DNA of 64,000 nucleotides from Parapedobacter tibetensis (lineage in GTDB: Bacteria > Bacteroidota > Bacteroidia > Sphingobacteriales > Sphingobacteriaceae). Shown in pieces: positions 9,195 through 18,378 of the stretch. The stretch spans positions 1 to 64,000 of the forward strand of contig NZ_JAMKQJ010000005.1 in the NCBI RefSeq assembly GCF_024643205.1. Reading direction: 5' to 3'. Position numbers and translations under genes: made by a program. The notes below the pieces were generated by a model. The model was not told where the DNA came from, did no database searches, and saw only the letters and a list, made by a program, of their open reading frames with translations. Every line of letters starts with the position of its first letter. The first letter of the stretch is position 1.

Positions 9195-10247
9195 ATGCAG
9201 CATATGATCAGCTCAAATATTAGGAATGGCTTAGCAGTAAAACGCCCATGGATCTATCTTGCCTACTGGGTGCTTGTTACCCTTATCTTTCTATATGACC
9301 GCACCTATCTGATTGAAAAAGCCGGTTTACCAAATTTCTTCATCTGTTCCGCGGTCAGGGTTACGCTGCTCATAGCCCTTGCATGGCTTAATATACACTG
9401 GCTGATACCACGTTATCTTTTGCGGAGAAAATATGGTAATTATTTCGGGTTGGTTTTCCTCTTAATCATAGGGTATTTACTGATGCAGAGCCTTTACGAC
9501 CATTATCTATTTGGATATGTATTAGGCCCAAACCGGAACGTCCATCTTTCCGCTTCGCTTATCTATAATTTTACCCATACCTCGCTTTACCTGCTGTTAA
9601 CCGTTGCACTGAAATTCAGTATCGACTGGTACGAGCAGAAAAAGTTATTGCAGGAAGCAGAGGTCGGTAAATTGCAGGCCGAAGTTAATTACCTCCGCTC
9701 ACAGGTAAACCCGCATTTTTTGTTCAATGCGCTGAACAACCTATATGCCCTGACCATCAAAAAATCGGATAAGGCTCCGGATATTGTATTAAAACTATCC
9801 GAGCTGATGGAATATATGTTATACGAAAGTAATGAAACCTTTGTGCCCATAGAGAAGGAAATTAAATATCTCAGCAATTATCTGGAACTGGAGAAAATCA
9901 GGCAAGGCAACCAGGCAGATATCCGGTTGACGGTCACGGGCAATTCGGGCAACTGCCGGATACCACCGTTTTTAATATTACCACTGGTAGAGAATGCTTT
10001 CAAGCATGGCATCAGCAAGGCAGTTCATCACGCATATCTGCACGTCAGTATTTGCATAGGAAGGGAGCTTGAAGTAAAGATAGAAAACAATAAACTCAAT
10101 TTTCAGCAACCTGACCAAAACGGAGGCATTGGCCTTTTCAATCTGAAGAAAAGATTGGAGCTGTTGTATCCCGGCAGCCATGATCTGAAAATTATGGACC
10201 AGCCGGATTACTACCGGGTACTGTTAAAAATTGACCTGCCATGTTGA
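9195..10247 (+). CDS. LytS-family sensor histidine kinase (His_kinase)
   Basis: 350 residues from ATG 9195, chosen over an upstream TTG because it lies just after the promoter box. The N-terminal half has four hydrophobic segments, a membrane-embedded sensor without an obvious periplasmic domain. A short coiled coil (EQKKLLQEAEVGKLQAEV) leads to the phospho-acceptor motif SQVNPHFLFNALNNLY. The ATPase part has LPLVENAFKHG (N box) and GGIGLFNLKKRL (G box). It overlaps the response regulator by 7 nt, so the two form a two-component system. The downstream NlpE-like genes may be part of the same stress response. Confidence 0.9.
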   Translation: MQHMISSNIRNGLAVKRPWIYLAYWVLVTLIFLYDRTYLIEKAGLPNFFICSAVRVTLLIALAWLNIHWLIPRYLLRRKYGNYFGLVFLLIIGYLLMQSLYDHYLFGYVLGPNRNVHLSASLIYNFTHTSLYLLLTVALKFSIDWYEQKKLLQEAEVGKLQAEVNYLRSQVNPHFLFNALNNLYALTIKKSDKAPDIVLKLSELMEYMLYESNETFVPIEKEIKYLSNYLELEKIRQGNQADIRLTVTGNSGNCRIPPFLILPLVENAFKHGISKAVHHAYLHVSICIGRELEVKIENNKLNFQQPDQNGGIGLFNLKKRLELLYPGSHDLKIMDQPDYYRVLLKIDLPC

Positions 10248-10948
10248 CCTGCGCTATCATTGACGATGAACCGCTTGCCAGGGAGATACTGGCAGGTTAT
10301 ATGGAACAATTGCATTATATTAAACTTGTGGGCAGTTTCAACAATGCCTTTGATGCTAGGGAATTTTTAAAACATAATGCCGTTGATGCATTGTTCCTGG
10401 ATATCGAAATGCCAGAGATGAGCGGCATCGATCTCCTAAAGTCGTTGCCCAATCCCCCGATCACGGTATTTACCACCGCTTTCCGTGACTATGCTTTTGA
10501 AGGATATGAATTGGGAGTGATTGATTTTTTATTGAAACCGATATCCCTTTCCCGATTCCTTATATCGCTTGAGAAAATCAAAGACTTTCTTTCATTAAAA
10601 ACGGATGATACCGATTTTGAAATTAGCAGCGATGAACCGGAATTTATTTTTGTTAAAAGCGGTGTACAGCGGATAAAGCTACTGTTTGGCGATGTTACCC
10701 ATATACAGGGATTAAAGGATTATGCGATTATCCATACCGCAAAGGATAAAATTGTCATCAAAGGATCTGTCAAATCCATGCAGGAGCTCTTTCCGGAAAG
10801 CCAGTTTATACGGGTGCATAAATCATTTATTGTCTCCAGGGATAAAATCAGGCGGATGGAGAAAAACAGGATCATCATTGGCGACCACCAGATTCCAATA
10901 GGCAGAAACTATAAGGAGGAAATGGAAAGAAAAATTTCTAATACTTAA
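10241..10948 (+). CDS. LytTR-family response regulator
   Basis: 235 residues. Receiver domain 1-120 with acidic pocket DDE (residues 8-10), phospho-acceptor Asp54 in LFLDIEMPEMSG and Lys in LLKPI. The C-terminal LytTR DNA-binding domain spans about 130-232 (FVKSGVQRIKLLFGDVTHIQ, then FIRVHKSFIV). Overlap with the kinase gene by 7 nt and a 10-nt gap to the next gene indicate one operon. LytTR proteins bind direct repeats; I could not find a clear pair near 9137. Confidence 0.92.
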   Translation: MLTCAIIDDEPLAREILAGYMEQLHYIKLVGSFNNAFDAREFLKHNAVDALFLDIEMPEMSGIDLLKSLPNPPITVFTTAFRDYAFEGYELGVIDFLLKPISLSRFLISLEKIKDFLSLKTDDTDFEISSDEPEFIFVKSGVQRIKLLFGDVTHIQGLKDYAIIHTAKDKIVIKGSVKSMQELFPESQFIRVHKSFIVSRDKIRRMEKNRIIIGDHQIPIGRNYKEEMERKISNT

Positions 10949-10958
10949 AACCAATCTT

Positions 10959-11474
10959 ATGGAACGGGGAATGCAGCTATTTTTTGTAGCCATATTCGGC
11001 GCATTTTTAATGGCGATAAACGTTTATTGCCAAACAGCCTTTACAGGTAGTTCAACTGACTCCGTAATTTTCGTGGCGAGTACGCCCTGCAGTGCAGGAA
11101 CACGGCCCCTGCCCGGTATCCCTGCAAAAGCGGCATGTGAGTTGATAAAATGGGAACTCAAGCTCTTCGGAGGCTCGGAGGCGCAACAATCCGGAACCTA
11201 TATGCTGGATTGCGACTTTGGTGAGCCTAAGCAGGGCACCAAGGAACTGATGCATGGAGGAACACATCTCCATAGGGACGGGAAATGGATGATCGTGAAT
11301 GGTACCGAAACCGATCCATCCGCAATCATCTATCAACTGGACCCTGATAAACCAGGGGAATCGGTTTCGTTTCTACGCTTAAATGAAAATCTCATCCACT
11401 TGCTGGATAATGAACAGCAATTGATGATAGGAAATGGCGGATGGAGTTACACGCTTAATCGAATAAAAAGATGA
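10959..11474 (+). CDS. NlpE-like secreted protein, copy 1
   Basis: 171 residues. The N-terminus is a signal peptide ending near NVYCQ. The mature part resembles the NlpE N-terminal beta barrel: a Cys-containing start strand (VASTPCSAGTRPLPGIPAKA), a central GTYMLDC strand, a W...V-IYQLD strand and a final LHLLD..EQQLMIG strand. It is paralogous to the next gene, with the same ending pattern ((G)xxxSxTLNRxxK). It lies 10 nt downstream of the LytTR regulator and overlaps the next gene by 4 nt. NlpE relatives sense envelope or copper stress; a role with the adjacent kinase is inference. Confidence 0.65.
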   Translation: MERGMQLFFVAIFGAFLMAINVYCQTAFTGSSTDSVIFVASTPCSAGTRPLPGIPAKAACELIKWELKLFGGSEAQQSGTYMLDCDFGEPKQGTKELMHGGTHLHRDGKWMIVNGTETDPSAIIYQLDPDKPGESVSFLRLNENLIHLLDNEQQLMIGNGGWSYTLNRIKR

Positions 11475-12001
11475 AACAGCTTATTTATATCCTATCGGCT
11501 TGTTTAGGTATGTGGCTACCCCTACATACCCATGGCCAAACGAAGGCATCAGACAACAAGATTTCAGAAAGTATTACCTTTTCCGAAAAACCAAAAGGTC
11601 TATCTGTATACGGAATATTTGAAGGGCGCACCCCAAGTGGCGAAATCAGCACGGAATGGAAAGTTCGTTTATCCCCCGCGGATGATCGCCTGAAATGGCA
11701 GATCATTCTGTTCAGGGATTCCCTGACCTTTAAGCCGACCACTTTTATATTGGAAGTCGGAATGTCACAGCGCCAAACGCAGAAAGGGACATGGAAAATT
11801 ATCCAGGGCACAAAAACCAATCGAGTGGCCGTGGTCTACAAACTTGACGTCGGACCGGATGGCAAGCCGATCTATCTTTTGAAAGGCGATGAAAATGTTC
11901 TTTTTATCCTGGATGAAAACCTTGAATTCCGGACAGGCAATCAGCATTTCAGTTTTACGCTCAACAGAGTCCATAAGGTGCTGCGTTTGTCTAATCGGTA
12001 G
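11471..12001 (+). CDS. NlpE-like secreted protein, copy 2
   Basis: 176 residues with signal peptide (ends HGQ). Beta-rich mature part parallel to copy 1: FEGRTPSGEISTEWKVRL, TFILEVGMS, VVYKLDVGPDGKPIYLLKGD, FILDENLEFRTGNQHFSFTL. It lacks the Cys of copy 1. The ATGA overlap with copy 1 indicates translational coupling. Probably a tandem duplicate that diverged. Confidence 0.65.
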   Translation: MKQLIYILSACLGMWLPLHTHGQTKASDNKISESITFSEKPKGLSVYGIFEGRTPSGEISTEWKVRLSPADDRLKWQIILFRDSLTFKPTTFILEVGMSQRQTQKGTWKIIQGTKTNRVAVVYKLDVGPDGKPIYLLKGDENVLFILDENLEFRTGNQHFSFTLNRVHKVLRLSNR

Positions 12002-12167
12002 TTAGGGCTAATTACAGAAAAACAACCGTTGCGATCATCCGAAACAAAAAACGGCTATTGGTCTACTACTTTGGTTGTTGGTCTACTATTTTTCTACTTC
12101 ATTTACTTTTCGTTTAATATTGCTACCGGAGACTTATCAATTATTTTTTTATTTAATAGTTTATGTT

Positions 12168-12623
12168 ATGCAACGCACAATATTCAAACAGGCATTTGCG
12201 CAACTATTTACACTTGTTACGCTATGCTTCATTGCAGTTGGTTTCACGACAGGGATAGGATTGGACAGTTACGAGATTTATCTTAACAACAAGCTCATCC
12301 TGAAACAGTCGGTGAACCAGCCCCTGAGTTTAAGAAAACTGCAACTGGGCAAGACAAATGACAATGACCAGCTACGCATTTATTACAAACATTGCACCGT
12401 AAAAGGGTCTGGTACGGACAGGAGCATTATCCTAAAAGATGAGAAGGGAAATATCTTGAAGAAATGGGAATTTGCCAATACTACCGGATCCAATACGGAT
12501 ATGGTGATATCAGCAAAAGAGCTGTCACAGTTAAAAAAGGACAATGTCCATCGTGATCTCAGCCTTCATTATACAGCACAGGAGCTTCCAAAAGGTGAAA
12601 TGCTGGCATTCCTTTCGCCCTGA
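12168..12623 (+). CDS. Exported conserved protein, unknown function
   Basis: 151 residues from ATG 12168, which starts a membrane-spanning signal (MQRTIFKQAFAQLFTLVTLC). The mature region (GLDSYEIYLNNKLILKQSVN, LRKLQLGKTNDNDQLRIYYK, DRSIILKDEKGNILKKWEF) is beta-rich and resembles uncharacterised Bacteroidota periplasmic proteins I cannot name. It is separated by 166 nt from the NlpE-like gene and by 160 nt from the dioxygenase-like gene. Confidence 0.7.
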   Translation: MQRTIFKQAFAQLFTLVTLCFIAVGFTTGIGLDSYEIYLNNKLILKQSVNQPLSLRKLQLGKTNDNDQLRIYYKHCTVKGSGTDRSIILKDEKGNILKKWEFANTTGSNTDMVISAKELSQLKKDNVHRDLSLHYTAQELPKGEMLAFLSP

Positions 12624-12783
12624 AATAAATGGTTTATGAAATTTGTTAGTCATGAGAACGAAAAATTTTCAGGGTTCATTGCTTTTACCACTACCGGCAG
12701 GCCCAATAATAATTTTTCCGATACTTAACAGTCATGTACTTAAATGTGTCGATGATTATAACCCCATTTAAAATTTTGTAAAA

Positions 12784-13413
12784 ATGACAATATGTACATT
12801 GATCCTGGCACTTGTTTTATCATACACATCCTGCTATTCGCAGGACAGGAAACGGGGGAAAGCCAGCAGGGTTGGCGGACCCTGCGAGGGCTGTGAGGCC
12901 ATTTACGAATATGGCGGGCGGCGTCTGGCCGCAATCGATACCCTCCCCGGATTCCGGGAAAACGAACCGAAAATCAAGGTAACGGGAACCGTTTTCAGGA
13001 AAGACGGAAAGACGCCCGCGGAAAACGTCATCGTATATATCTACCATACCGACAGGCAGGGGATCTATCCGACAAGGGGAAATGAAACAGGGTGGGATAA
13101 GCGCCACGGGTTCATCCGTGGTTGGATAACCACAGGCAAAGACGGGAAATATACCTTTTATACATTCAGGCCCGCGGCATATCCCAGCGGCGTGGAACCC
13201 GAGCATATCCACATATTGGTAAAGGAACCCGACAGGAATGAATATTACCTGGACGAATACGTATTTGACGATGACCCCCTGCTGAATGGCAAGGAACGGA
13301 AAATGCTTGAAAACCGCGGTGGTTCGGGAATAGTCAGACCCATTGCTGAAAAGGGGATGCTGACCGTAAAACGCGATATCATTTTGGGCCTGAACATCCC
13401 GGACTATGAATAG
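12784..13413 (+). CDS. Exported intradiol ring-cleavage dioxygenase-like protein
   Basis: 209 residues with signal peptide (ends CYSQ). The core matches the C-terminal domain of intradiol dioxygenases: VYIYHTDRQGIYPT, FIRGWITTGKDGKYTFYTFR, PAAYPSG and EHIHILV. The metal ligands of the family (Tyr of GIY, Tyr of AAYP, two His of EHIHI) are all present, so Fe(III) binding is plausible. It is shorter than catechol dioxygenases and lacks their N-terminal dimer helix, as in exported Bacteroidota homologs of unknown substrate. It overlaps the YceI gene by 8 nt. Confidence 0.82.
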   Translation: MTICTLILALVLSYTSCYSQDRKRGKASRVGGPCEGCEAIYEYGGRRLAAIDTLPGFRENEPKIKVTGTVFRKDGKTPAENVIVYIYHTDRQGIYPTRGNETGWDKRHGFIRGWITTGKDGKYTFYTFRPAAYPSGVEPEHIHILVKEPDRNEYYLDEYVFDDDPLLNGKERKMLENRGGSGIVRPIAEKGMLTVKRDIILGLNIPDYE

Positions 13414-14041
13414 CCTGCCCCTTGCGATACCGGTGTGCCTGATCGTGCTGTTTTCCTGCACCGGCAAATACCGCTCTGATGTGCAAGAGGCCACCGTAGG
13501 CGAGGTTTCTGTTTCGACCGGCAGCCAGAATGGTGATACGTTGAAAATCGATCTGGACGCATCGAGCATCAGATGGAAGGGTACAAAGCTGCGTGCGACG
13601 AGAAAGCACGAGGGAACCGTCCGGCTCCGGCAAGCCTATTTATTGGCCAAAGGTAGACGGATAACCGGTGGGAACATGGTGGCAGACATGCAGACCCTCA
13701 GGGCTATGGACATCCCCGCACATGAAACCGAAGCTGAGCGGAACCTGAACGAACATCTCAGGGGTAGTGATTTTTTTGATGTGGAAAGGTATCCGGAAGC
13801 CGGATTTCGGATCATGGGAGTAACATACCGGGCAGGCAGCAGCCTGGACATCACAGGAAACCTGACGATCAAAGGCGTAACCAAAAGCATTGCGTTCGGT
13901 GCATCGGATAGGGACAGTATCTTTTCGGCAACATTCAGATTTGACCGTTTCCTGTGGGGTATTACCTATGAAGGCAACCTTGCCGAAAGAACGTTGATTG
14001 ACCGTGATATTGAATTGACAGTCGAGCTTAAAATTGAATAA
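13406..14041 (+). CDS. YceI-family lipoprotein
   Basis: 211 residues. Lipobox at Cys18 (LIVLFSC). Residues 45-210 match YceI: LDASSIRWKGTKLRATRKHE, VADMQTLRAMDIP, HLRGSDFFDVERYPEAGFRI, GNLTIKGVTKSIAF and RFLWGI. YceI barrels bind isoprenoid quinone-like lipids in the periplasm; here the protein is predicted membrane-anchored. It overlaps the dioxygenase-like gene by 8 nt, so the two are one transcription unit. Confidence 0.88.
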   Translation: MNSLPLAIPVCLIVLFSCTGKYRSDVQEATVGEVSVSTGSQNGDTLKIDLDASSIRWKGTKLRATRKHEGTVRLRQAYLLAKGRRITGGNMVADMQTLRAMDIPAHETEAERNLNEHLRGSDFFDVERYPEAGFRIMGVTYRAGSSLDITGNLTIKGVTKSIAFGASDRDSIFSATFRFDRFLWGITYEGNLAERTLIDRDIELTVELKIE

Positions 14042-14128
14042 ACGCACGTTCTACCGTTATGATACGGATGAGTCTTTCCGCACATTACGGTCATACTGGC
14101 TTTGATGAATTTGTCCATACGCCTTTTC

Positions 14129-14266
14129 TTATTTTTTCAGGTAAGCACATGGCACGTTTTTGGGGACATACCCAATCCCATAGGCATGTCCCAGCAACGT
14201 TGTGACGACTTTTGAAATCGTCACTTCATCCCAGGCATTTCGGGTAAAAGGCCCATAGTTCTTAAG
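14129..14266 (-). pseudogene. C-terminal gene remnant
   Basis: A minus-strand stretch of about 45 codons ends with LLGHAYGIGYVPKNVPCAYL and a stop at 14129. Two stop codons lie directly upstream (14267-14272 region), so only the tail of a gene remains. Codon choice and the sharp end look like real coding DNA, but I cannot name the family. Confidence 0.35.
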
Positions 14267-14381
14267 CTATCAGCTTTCGGCAGCTAGCCTCTGCTTTATT
14301 TCCGTTAAAAAGTCCTTGTTCCATATTCCCTTAATCCATCACCAGATATTATAAAGTTGCCTATATCCAAACCCGGATCTT

Positions 14382-15602
14382 TTATTTCCCATAAAACTGG
14401 ATCAAAATATCATCTAAACTTTGATCCCACATGGCCCCAGTATGGCCACTATTCACTTCCTTATAGACATGATCTATTTGATATTCTTCCAAACGATCAT
14501 GGAACTGACGGCCTCCGTCAAGAAATTTGCTTTTTTCCTCTGGAAACTCCAGATCATAGGTGCCCACCTCGGTATAAATATTTTTCAAGGGGTACTTATC
14601 CTTTTTCGTTAAATAGACATCCAAAGCTTCATTAGCAAGTTTATTCATCAAAAGGGGATAGCTTCCAGTACCGCCACCTTGCGAGGATACATTCCCAAAA
14701 AAATCAGGATGACGAAAAGCGGTAACAATAGCACTGTGCCCGCCGGCTGATGCACCTATAATTCCCCGTTTATCGGGAGAACTGCTTACCCGAAAATTTT
14801 CTTCTACAAATGGGATCATCTCTTCAACAATCATCTTAGCATAGTCCGCACTTTGAGAGATGTACTCGTTCGACCTATCTTCGAATGCAACAAATACGAC
14901 TACGATAGGCTCAATTTTTTCATCATAGATCAGGTTGTCCACCACATTGATAAAAGGCCTGAGATACATGGCCCACATGCCATCGTGCACGTATAATACA
15001 GGATATTCCTTATCTTTTGTATAATTATATGGCGTATAAACCCATATCAACCGGTCAGAAAACAAGGGGGTATCCGTTTTGAATACCCACCTGCTGGTGA
15101 TACCTTTTTCAATATCATGGCGCGTATCTATGTATGGCGACCGTACAAAACCGGGCATTGAAAAGATATTACGATCACCATAGTCAAAACTTTGCGTTAC
15201 CTGAGGGTTGTTTAAATCCATCACCTTTTTTCCATCAGCAATGAAACGGTACTCAAGTATCGCGTCTGAGGGAATCGTATAAGATATATGAAAGAAATCC
15301 CGGTTACCACAATCTATCCTGTTCAATGTTTCGGGGGTTGTCCATGACTTTTGCAGATCTCCCTCGATTTCTAACTTTTCAGCGTCCCCGTACCAGACAA
15401 AGTGAACGTTTTGCTTCCCCTCAATAATTGGCGTTGATTTTATTTCTGATAAGTACCGGTCAACCAGCAGCGATCTTTCAGCGACAGGCCTCTCCTCCAG
15501 CTTTTGTATGAAAGCTTCAAAAGGTTGATTTTCCTGCTCCTGTGCCCTACAAGGGAAGAGGACGCCAATTAGGGCAATAAGCACGTATATTTTCTTTCTC
15601 AT
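14382..15602 (-). CDS. Exported esterase of the enterochelin-esterase / Fes family
   Basis: 406 residues from ATG 15602, which starts a signal peptide (MRKKIYVLIALIGVLFPC). Residues 50-160 form an immunoglobulin-like early-set domain (VHFVWYGDAEKLEIEGDLQK). The alpha/beta-hydrolase follows (LIWVYTPYNYTKDKEYPVLY). Nucleophile Ser is in GIIGASAGGHSA, the acid is likely in the TEVGTYDLE strand, and the His is in NSGHTGAMW. The substrate may be a siderophore ester or a polysaccharide acetyl/feruloyl ester. Neighbours are pseudogenes, so context does not help. Confidence 0.88.
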   Translation of the reverse strand: MRKKIYVLIALIGVLFPCRAQEQENQPFEAFIQKLEERPVAERSLLVDRYLSEIKSTPIIEGKQNVHFVWYGDAEKLEIEGDLQKSWTTPETLNRIDCGNRDFFHISYTIPSDAILEYRFIADGKKVMDLNNPQVTQSFDYGDRNIFSMPGFVRSPYIDTRHDIEKGITSRWVFKTDTPLFSDRLIWVYTPYNYTKDKEYPVLYVHDGMWAMYLRPFINVVDNLIYDEKIEPIVVVFVAFEDRSNEYISQSADYAKMIVEEMIPFVEENFRVSSSPDKRGIIGASAGGHSAIVTAFRHPDFFGNVSSQGGGTGSYPLLMNKLANEALDVYLTKKDKYPLKNIYTEVGTYDLEFPEEKSKFLDGGRQFHDRLEEYQIDHVYKEVNSGHTGAMWDQSLDDILIQFYGK

Positions 15603-15705
15603 ATTCGTTTTCTTTAGGTTATAAAGATCTTTTCCGTAGCTTGATGTCCGCAAGCCAGCTTAATCGATCGTTCCTGCCAACTAGCTGGCGGATCACAGCT
15701 GGTAG

Positions 15706-15768
15706 CTACTCATCCCTTAAACTCTCCACCGGATTGACCACCGCAGCCTTAATGGCTTGGAAGCTCAC
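15706..15768 (-). pseudogene. C-terminal scrap of an FtsX/MacB-like ABC permease
   Basis: Twenty minus-strand codons encode VSFQAIKAAVVNPVESLRDE and a stop, the hallmark C-terminus of Bacteroidota FtsX-like permeases. The frame upstream is broken. The rest of the permease is missing. Confidence 0.5.
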
Positions 15769-16017
15769 GCTCCTTGCTTCTTACTCCTTGTTACCGTTTT
15801 TGCGGCCTAAACAACTATATCGAAAGGCCTTCCATATACCATCCGATATCCGTCAACTTTACCGATCGCGATAAAGTCAACAATGGCGATGATCTTTAAT
15901 TTTTGCCATAATACTTTCGGTTACAGCGTGTTTTCCCTGAAAACCCGTATCAATAAAATTGCCAAACCCCATAAATGCGCCTGTGGGCCTTATTTTATGC
16001 ATTTTCTATTTCATGGG

Positions 16018-16065
16018 ACTGTCCGTTTCCGAACACTTGAATTCAAGTGTTCGGAAACGGACAGT
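16018..16065. promoter_or_regulatory. Perfect 48-bp palindrome, possible operator
   Basis: The 24 bases 16018-16041 are exactly reverse-complementary to 16042-16065, with no loop. Each arm carries ACTGTCCGTTTCCGAACACT, and the centre is TTGAATTCAA. TGTCCG/CGGACA and CGAACA half sites of this type occur upstream of FtsX-like permease genes, and a scrap of such a permease lies 250 nt away. Function as a regulator site is inference. Confidence 0.5.
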
Positions 16066-16328
16066 TGATAGCAGGATATTACTATCTGAAGAATATGTAG
16101 GCCGGCACCTTAATTTGGTGATTTGATTGGTCTTAACCTGTGTATTTTATACAAAAAATCGGGAGTTGATCGTAAGCTGGTGAGCCCGTTACTTTGGTGC
16201 AGTCATTTGGGGGAATACCTGGTCTTTACTTTTGTATTGAACGTATCGCCCCCCAAATGCTGCATGAATAATGTGGTATCTTTAAAACGGGCTTCCAATG
16301 CGCTTTATTGTTTTCCCAAGGTCTTTTA

Positions 16329-16583
16329 TCATCGTTTCCCTGATAGAAAAATACGGTTGCATTGCGGGCACCAACATCTTTTCAGTGATAGGAAAAGGGA
16401 GATAAAGGAGTCAACCAGTTCGGAAGGATTATTAAAAGAAGCAATGGTTTCTCCCTCTGTATTTTTAAATTCAGTGCGTGCATCCTCCGCTAAAACTTCA
16501 TGTAATGATTCCCATTGCTTGGTATCCACATACCTGCAATATGCAGACATTATTCCCTGGATTATCTGAGTTGTGTCCGTCAT
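16329..16583 (-). pseudogene. Frameshifted SnoaL/NTF2-like protein
   Basis: 84 codons. Residues 1-60 are a good SnoaL-like start (MTDTTQIIQGIMSAYCRYVD, HEVLAEDARTEF). The frame then changes to basic/Cys-rich sequence and stops, while another frame continues with NATVFFYQGNDDKRPWENN down to about 16230. A full member would have about 130 residues. Its start overlaps the stop of the dehydrogenase pseudogene (ATGA), so the two were an operon. Confidence 0.5.
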
Positions 16584-17203
16584 AATGTTTCATTTACCTG
16601 TATAGCAATTTTCCCTTGCGTATGTACTTTTCCAATTTCAATGTGTGCTTCGGGTATGGCTTCAAAAGGAAAAACTTTGGAAACGTGTGGAATTAGTTTA
16701 CCCTTTTTTAAAAGTCTGGCCACAAACTTCATATCCCCGCCACTATATTGGATGGCATTGTAAAAAGCGTTTACGCCTAACCGTTTGGCTTTGGTTGCTT
16801 CTTCCGGTGTAACACCTGACCATAAACTAATCAGGTTGCCACCTCGTTTTACGACTTCCATACTACGCAGAATGTGTCCGTCCGCTTTTACCGCTTCAAC
16901 TACCAAATCTACATTTTGTACAACGTCTTCAAAACGCTGTGTTTTATAGTCCACGAATTCGTCCGCTCCTAAATTCAGTACGAAATCCTTTTTGGAAGCG
17001 GAGGCCAATGCAATAACATAAGCACCGTAATATTTGGCAAACTGCACCGCAAAATGCCCTACACCGCCACCGCAGCCGTTACAAATACACGGTCGCCTTT
17101 TTCGATGCCGACTTTATGAATGGGTTGCAAAGCGGTAAGCGCCGCCAAAGTGGAAACTGCGGCCTGTTCGTGTGTTATATTTTTAGGTGCCGGCGTATTG
17201 GTG
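16580..17203 (-). pseudogene. Decayed zinc-less quinone oxidoreductase / alcohol dehydrogenase (MDR) gene
   Basis: The intact 3' part (16580-17047) encodes 155 residues of an MDR Rossmann and C-terminal region (QFAKYYGAYVIALASASKKD, LGADEFVDYK, GGNLISLWSG). Upstream, another frame supplies NITHEQAAVSTLAALTALQP and GIEKGDRVFVTAA, and the GxGGVGHFAVQ loop is split between frames near 17060. The N-terminal catalytic domain is absent. It is both frameshifted and 5'-truncated. Confidence 0.7.
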
Positions 17204-17264
17204 GTGCAGTAATAAAACACTAAATACATTAGCTTTTAAGGGCTAGATATTTTATATTTGCTTC

Positions 17265-18134
17265 ATGACCGAATCAAAACAGCCTACCATTGGGAAATTT
17301 ATAGACCCACTAACGGACTGGGGTTTCCGCCATTTATTCGGGCAGGAGCCCAATAAGGAGATACTAAAGGAGTTTCTCAATGATTTGTTTCAGGGCGAAA
17401 AGCACATTGCCGACCTTGAATATGCACCCAACGAACATGACGGCGACAACGAAACGGACAAGCGCGTCATTTTCGATTTGCATTGCCGTGGGGATAATGG
17501 CGAGTATTTTGTCGTGGAGATGCAGCGCATACGTCAGGATTTTTTCAAAGACAGGGCGCTGTTCTATGTATCCCGGCTGATCCATCGACTGTTGAAAAAG
17601 GGGAGGGAGTCAAACGATTACCGGCTGCCCGAGGTCTATCTGATCGGCATCCTGGAGTTCAGCATAGATGCCAACGAAGATCAGCGGTATCTCCATGATA
17701 TCGCATTAATGGAAAAGAATACCGGTAAATTATTCTATGATAAGTTGGGGTTTAAATTCTTGGAATTGTGTAACTTTGTGAAAAAGGGTGATGATTTGCT
17801 TGCAGACATGGACAAGTGGATGTACCTGCTGAAACACATGAGCACCTTGGATAAGGTTCCGACATTTTTGGATAAACGGGTTTTTCAGCTTATTTTCAAG
17901 ATATCGGAAGTTGCAAAATTAAGAAAGGAGGAACGTATGGCATACGAAGCAAGTTTAAAGGCCAAGTGGGATACGCAGAATGCGTTTGACTCGGTCAAAA
18001 GGGAGACAAGCGAGCAGTTTGTGAAGAACCTAATTGGCAAATTTGGTTTTACGGATGAACAGGCTGCCGATGCCGCCGAAGTATCCATCGACTTCGTACG
18101 AAAAATCCGTTCGGCTTTGCAAAAGAAAAAATAG
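17265..18134 (+). CDS. Rpn-family PD-(D/E)XK nuclease (transposase_31-like)
   Basis: 289 residues. Opening DPLTDWGFRHLFGQEPNKEI is the signature of PD-(D/E)XK nuclease-family transposases / recombination-promoting nucleases. The catalytic core is VIFDLHCRGDNGEYFVVEMQ, giving Asp, then Glu-x-Gln of the D...(E)xQ active site. The C-terminal 80 residues are helical and charged. Rpn proteins cut DNA and raise recombination; no terminal inverted repeats frame it, so it is listed as a gene and not as a mobile element. Confidence 0.85.
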   Translation: MTESKQPTIGKFIDPLTDWGFRHLFGQEPNKEILKEFLNDLFQGEKHIADLEYAPNEHDGDNETDKRVIFDLHCRGDNGEYFVVEMQRIRQDFFKDRALFYVSRLIHRLLKKGRESNDYRLPEVYLIGILEFSIDANEDQRYLHDIALMEKNTGKLFYDKLGFKFLELCNFVKKGDDLLADMDKWMYLLKHMSTLDKVPTFLDKRVFQLIFKISEVAKLRKEERMAYEASLKAKWDTQNAFDSVKRETSEQFVKNLIGKFGFTDEQAADAAEVSIDFVRKIRSALQKKK

Positions 18135-18378
18135 GTCTATATCTCAAAGCCGCCCAAGGTCGAAGATCTGCTTAAAACGCTTCCCAAAGAAGAGACCGCT
18201 CAATAAATGCGAATGCACTTTACTTTTCTTTAATTTTGATTTTTTACAGTGGTTTTTTCGGCATGAAGTCTTGAGCCTCTGCCCATTCACCAGCTTGTCG
18301 AAACGGTGTTTTACTGGAGCGCGTTTGTATGAATTTATGGTTACCGCGATTACGAAAATCGGTTGCCTGCCATTGATG

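Noticed and set aside
17265..18134. Insertion sequence around the Rpn nuclease
   Set aside because: No terminal inverted repeats or target-site duplications are visible, and Rpn genes usually stand alone.
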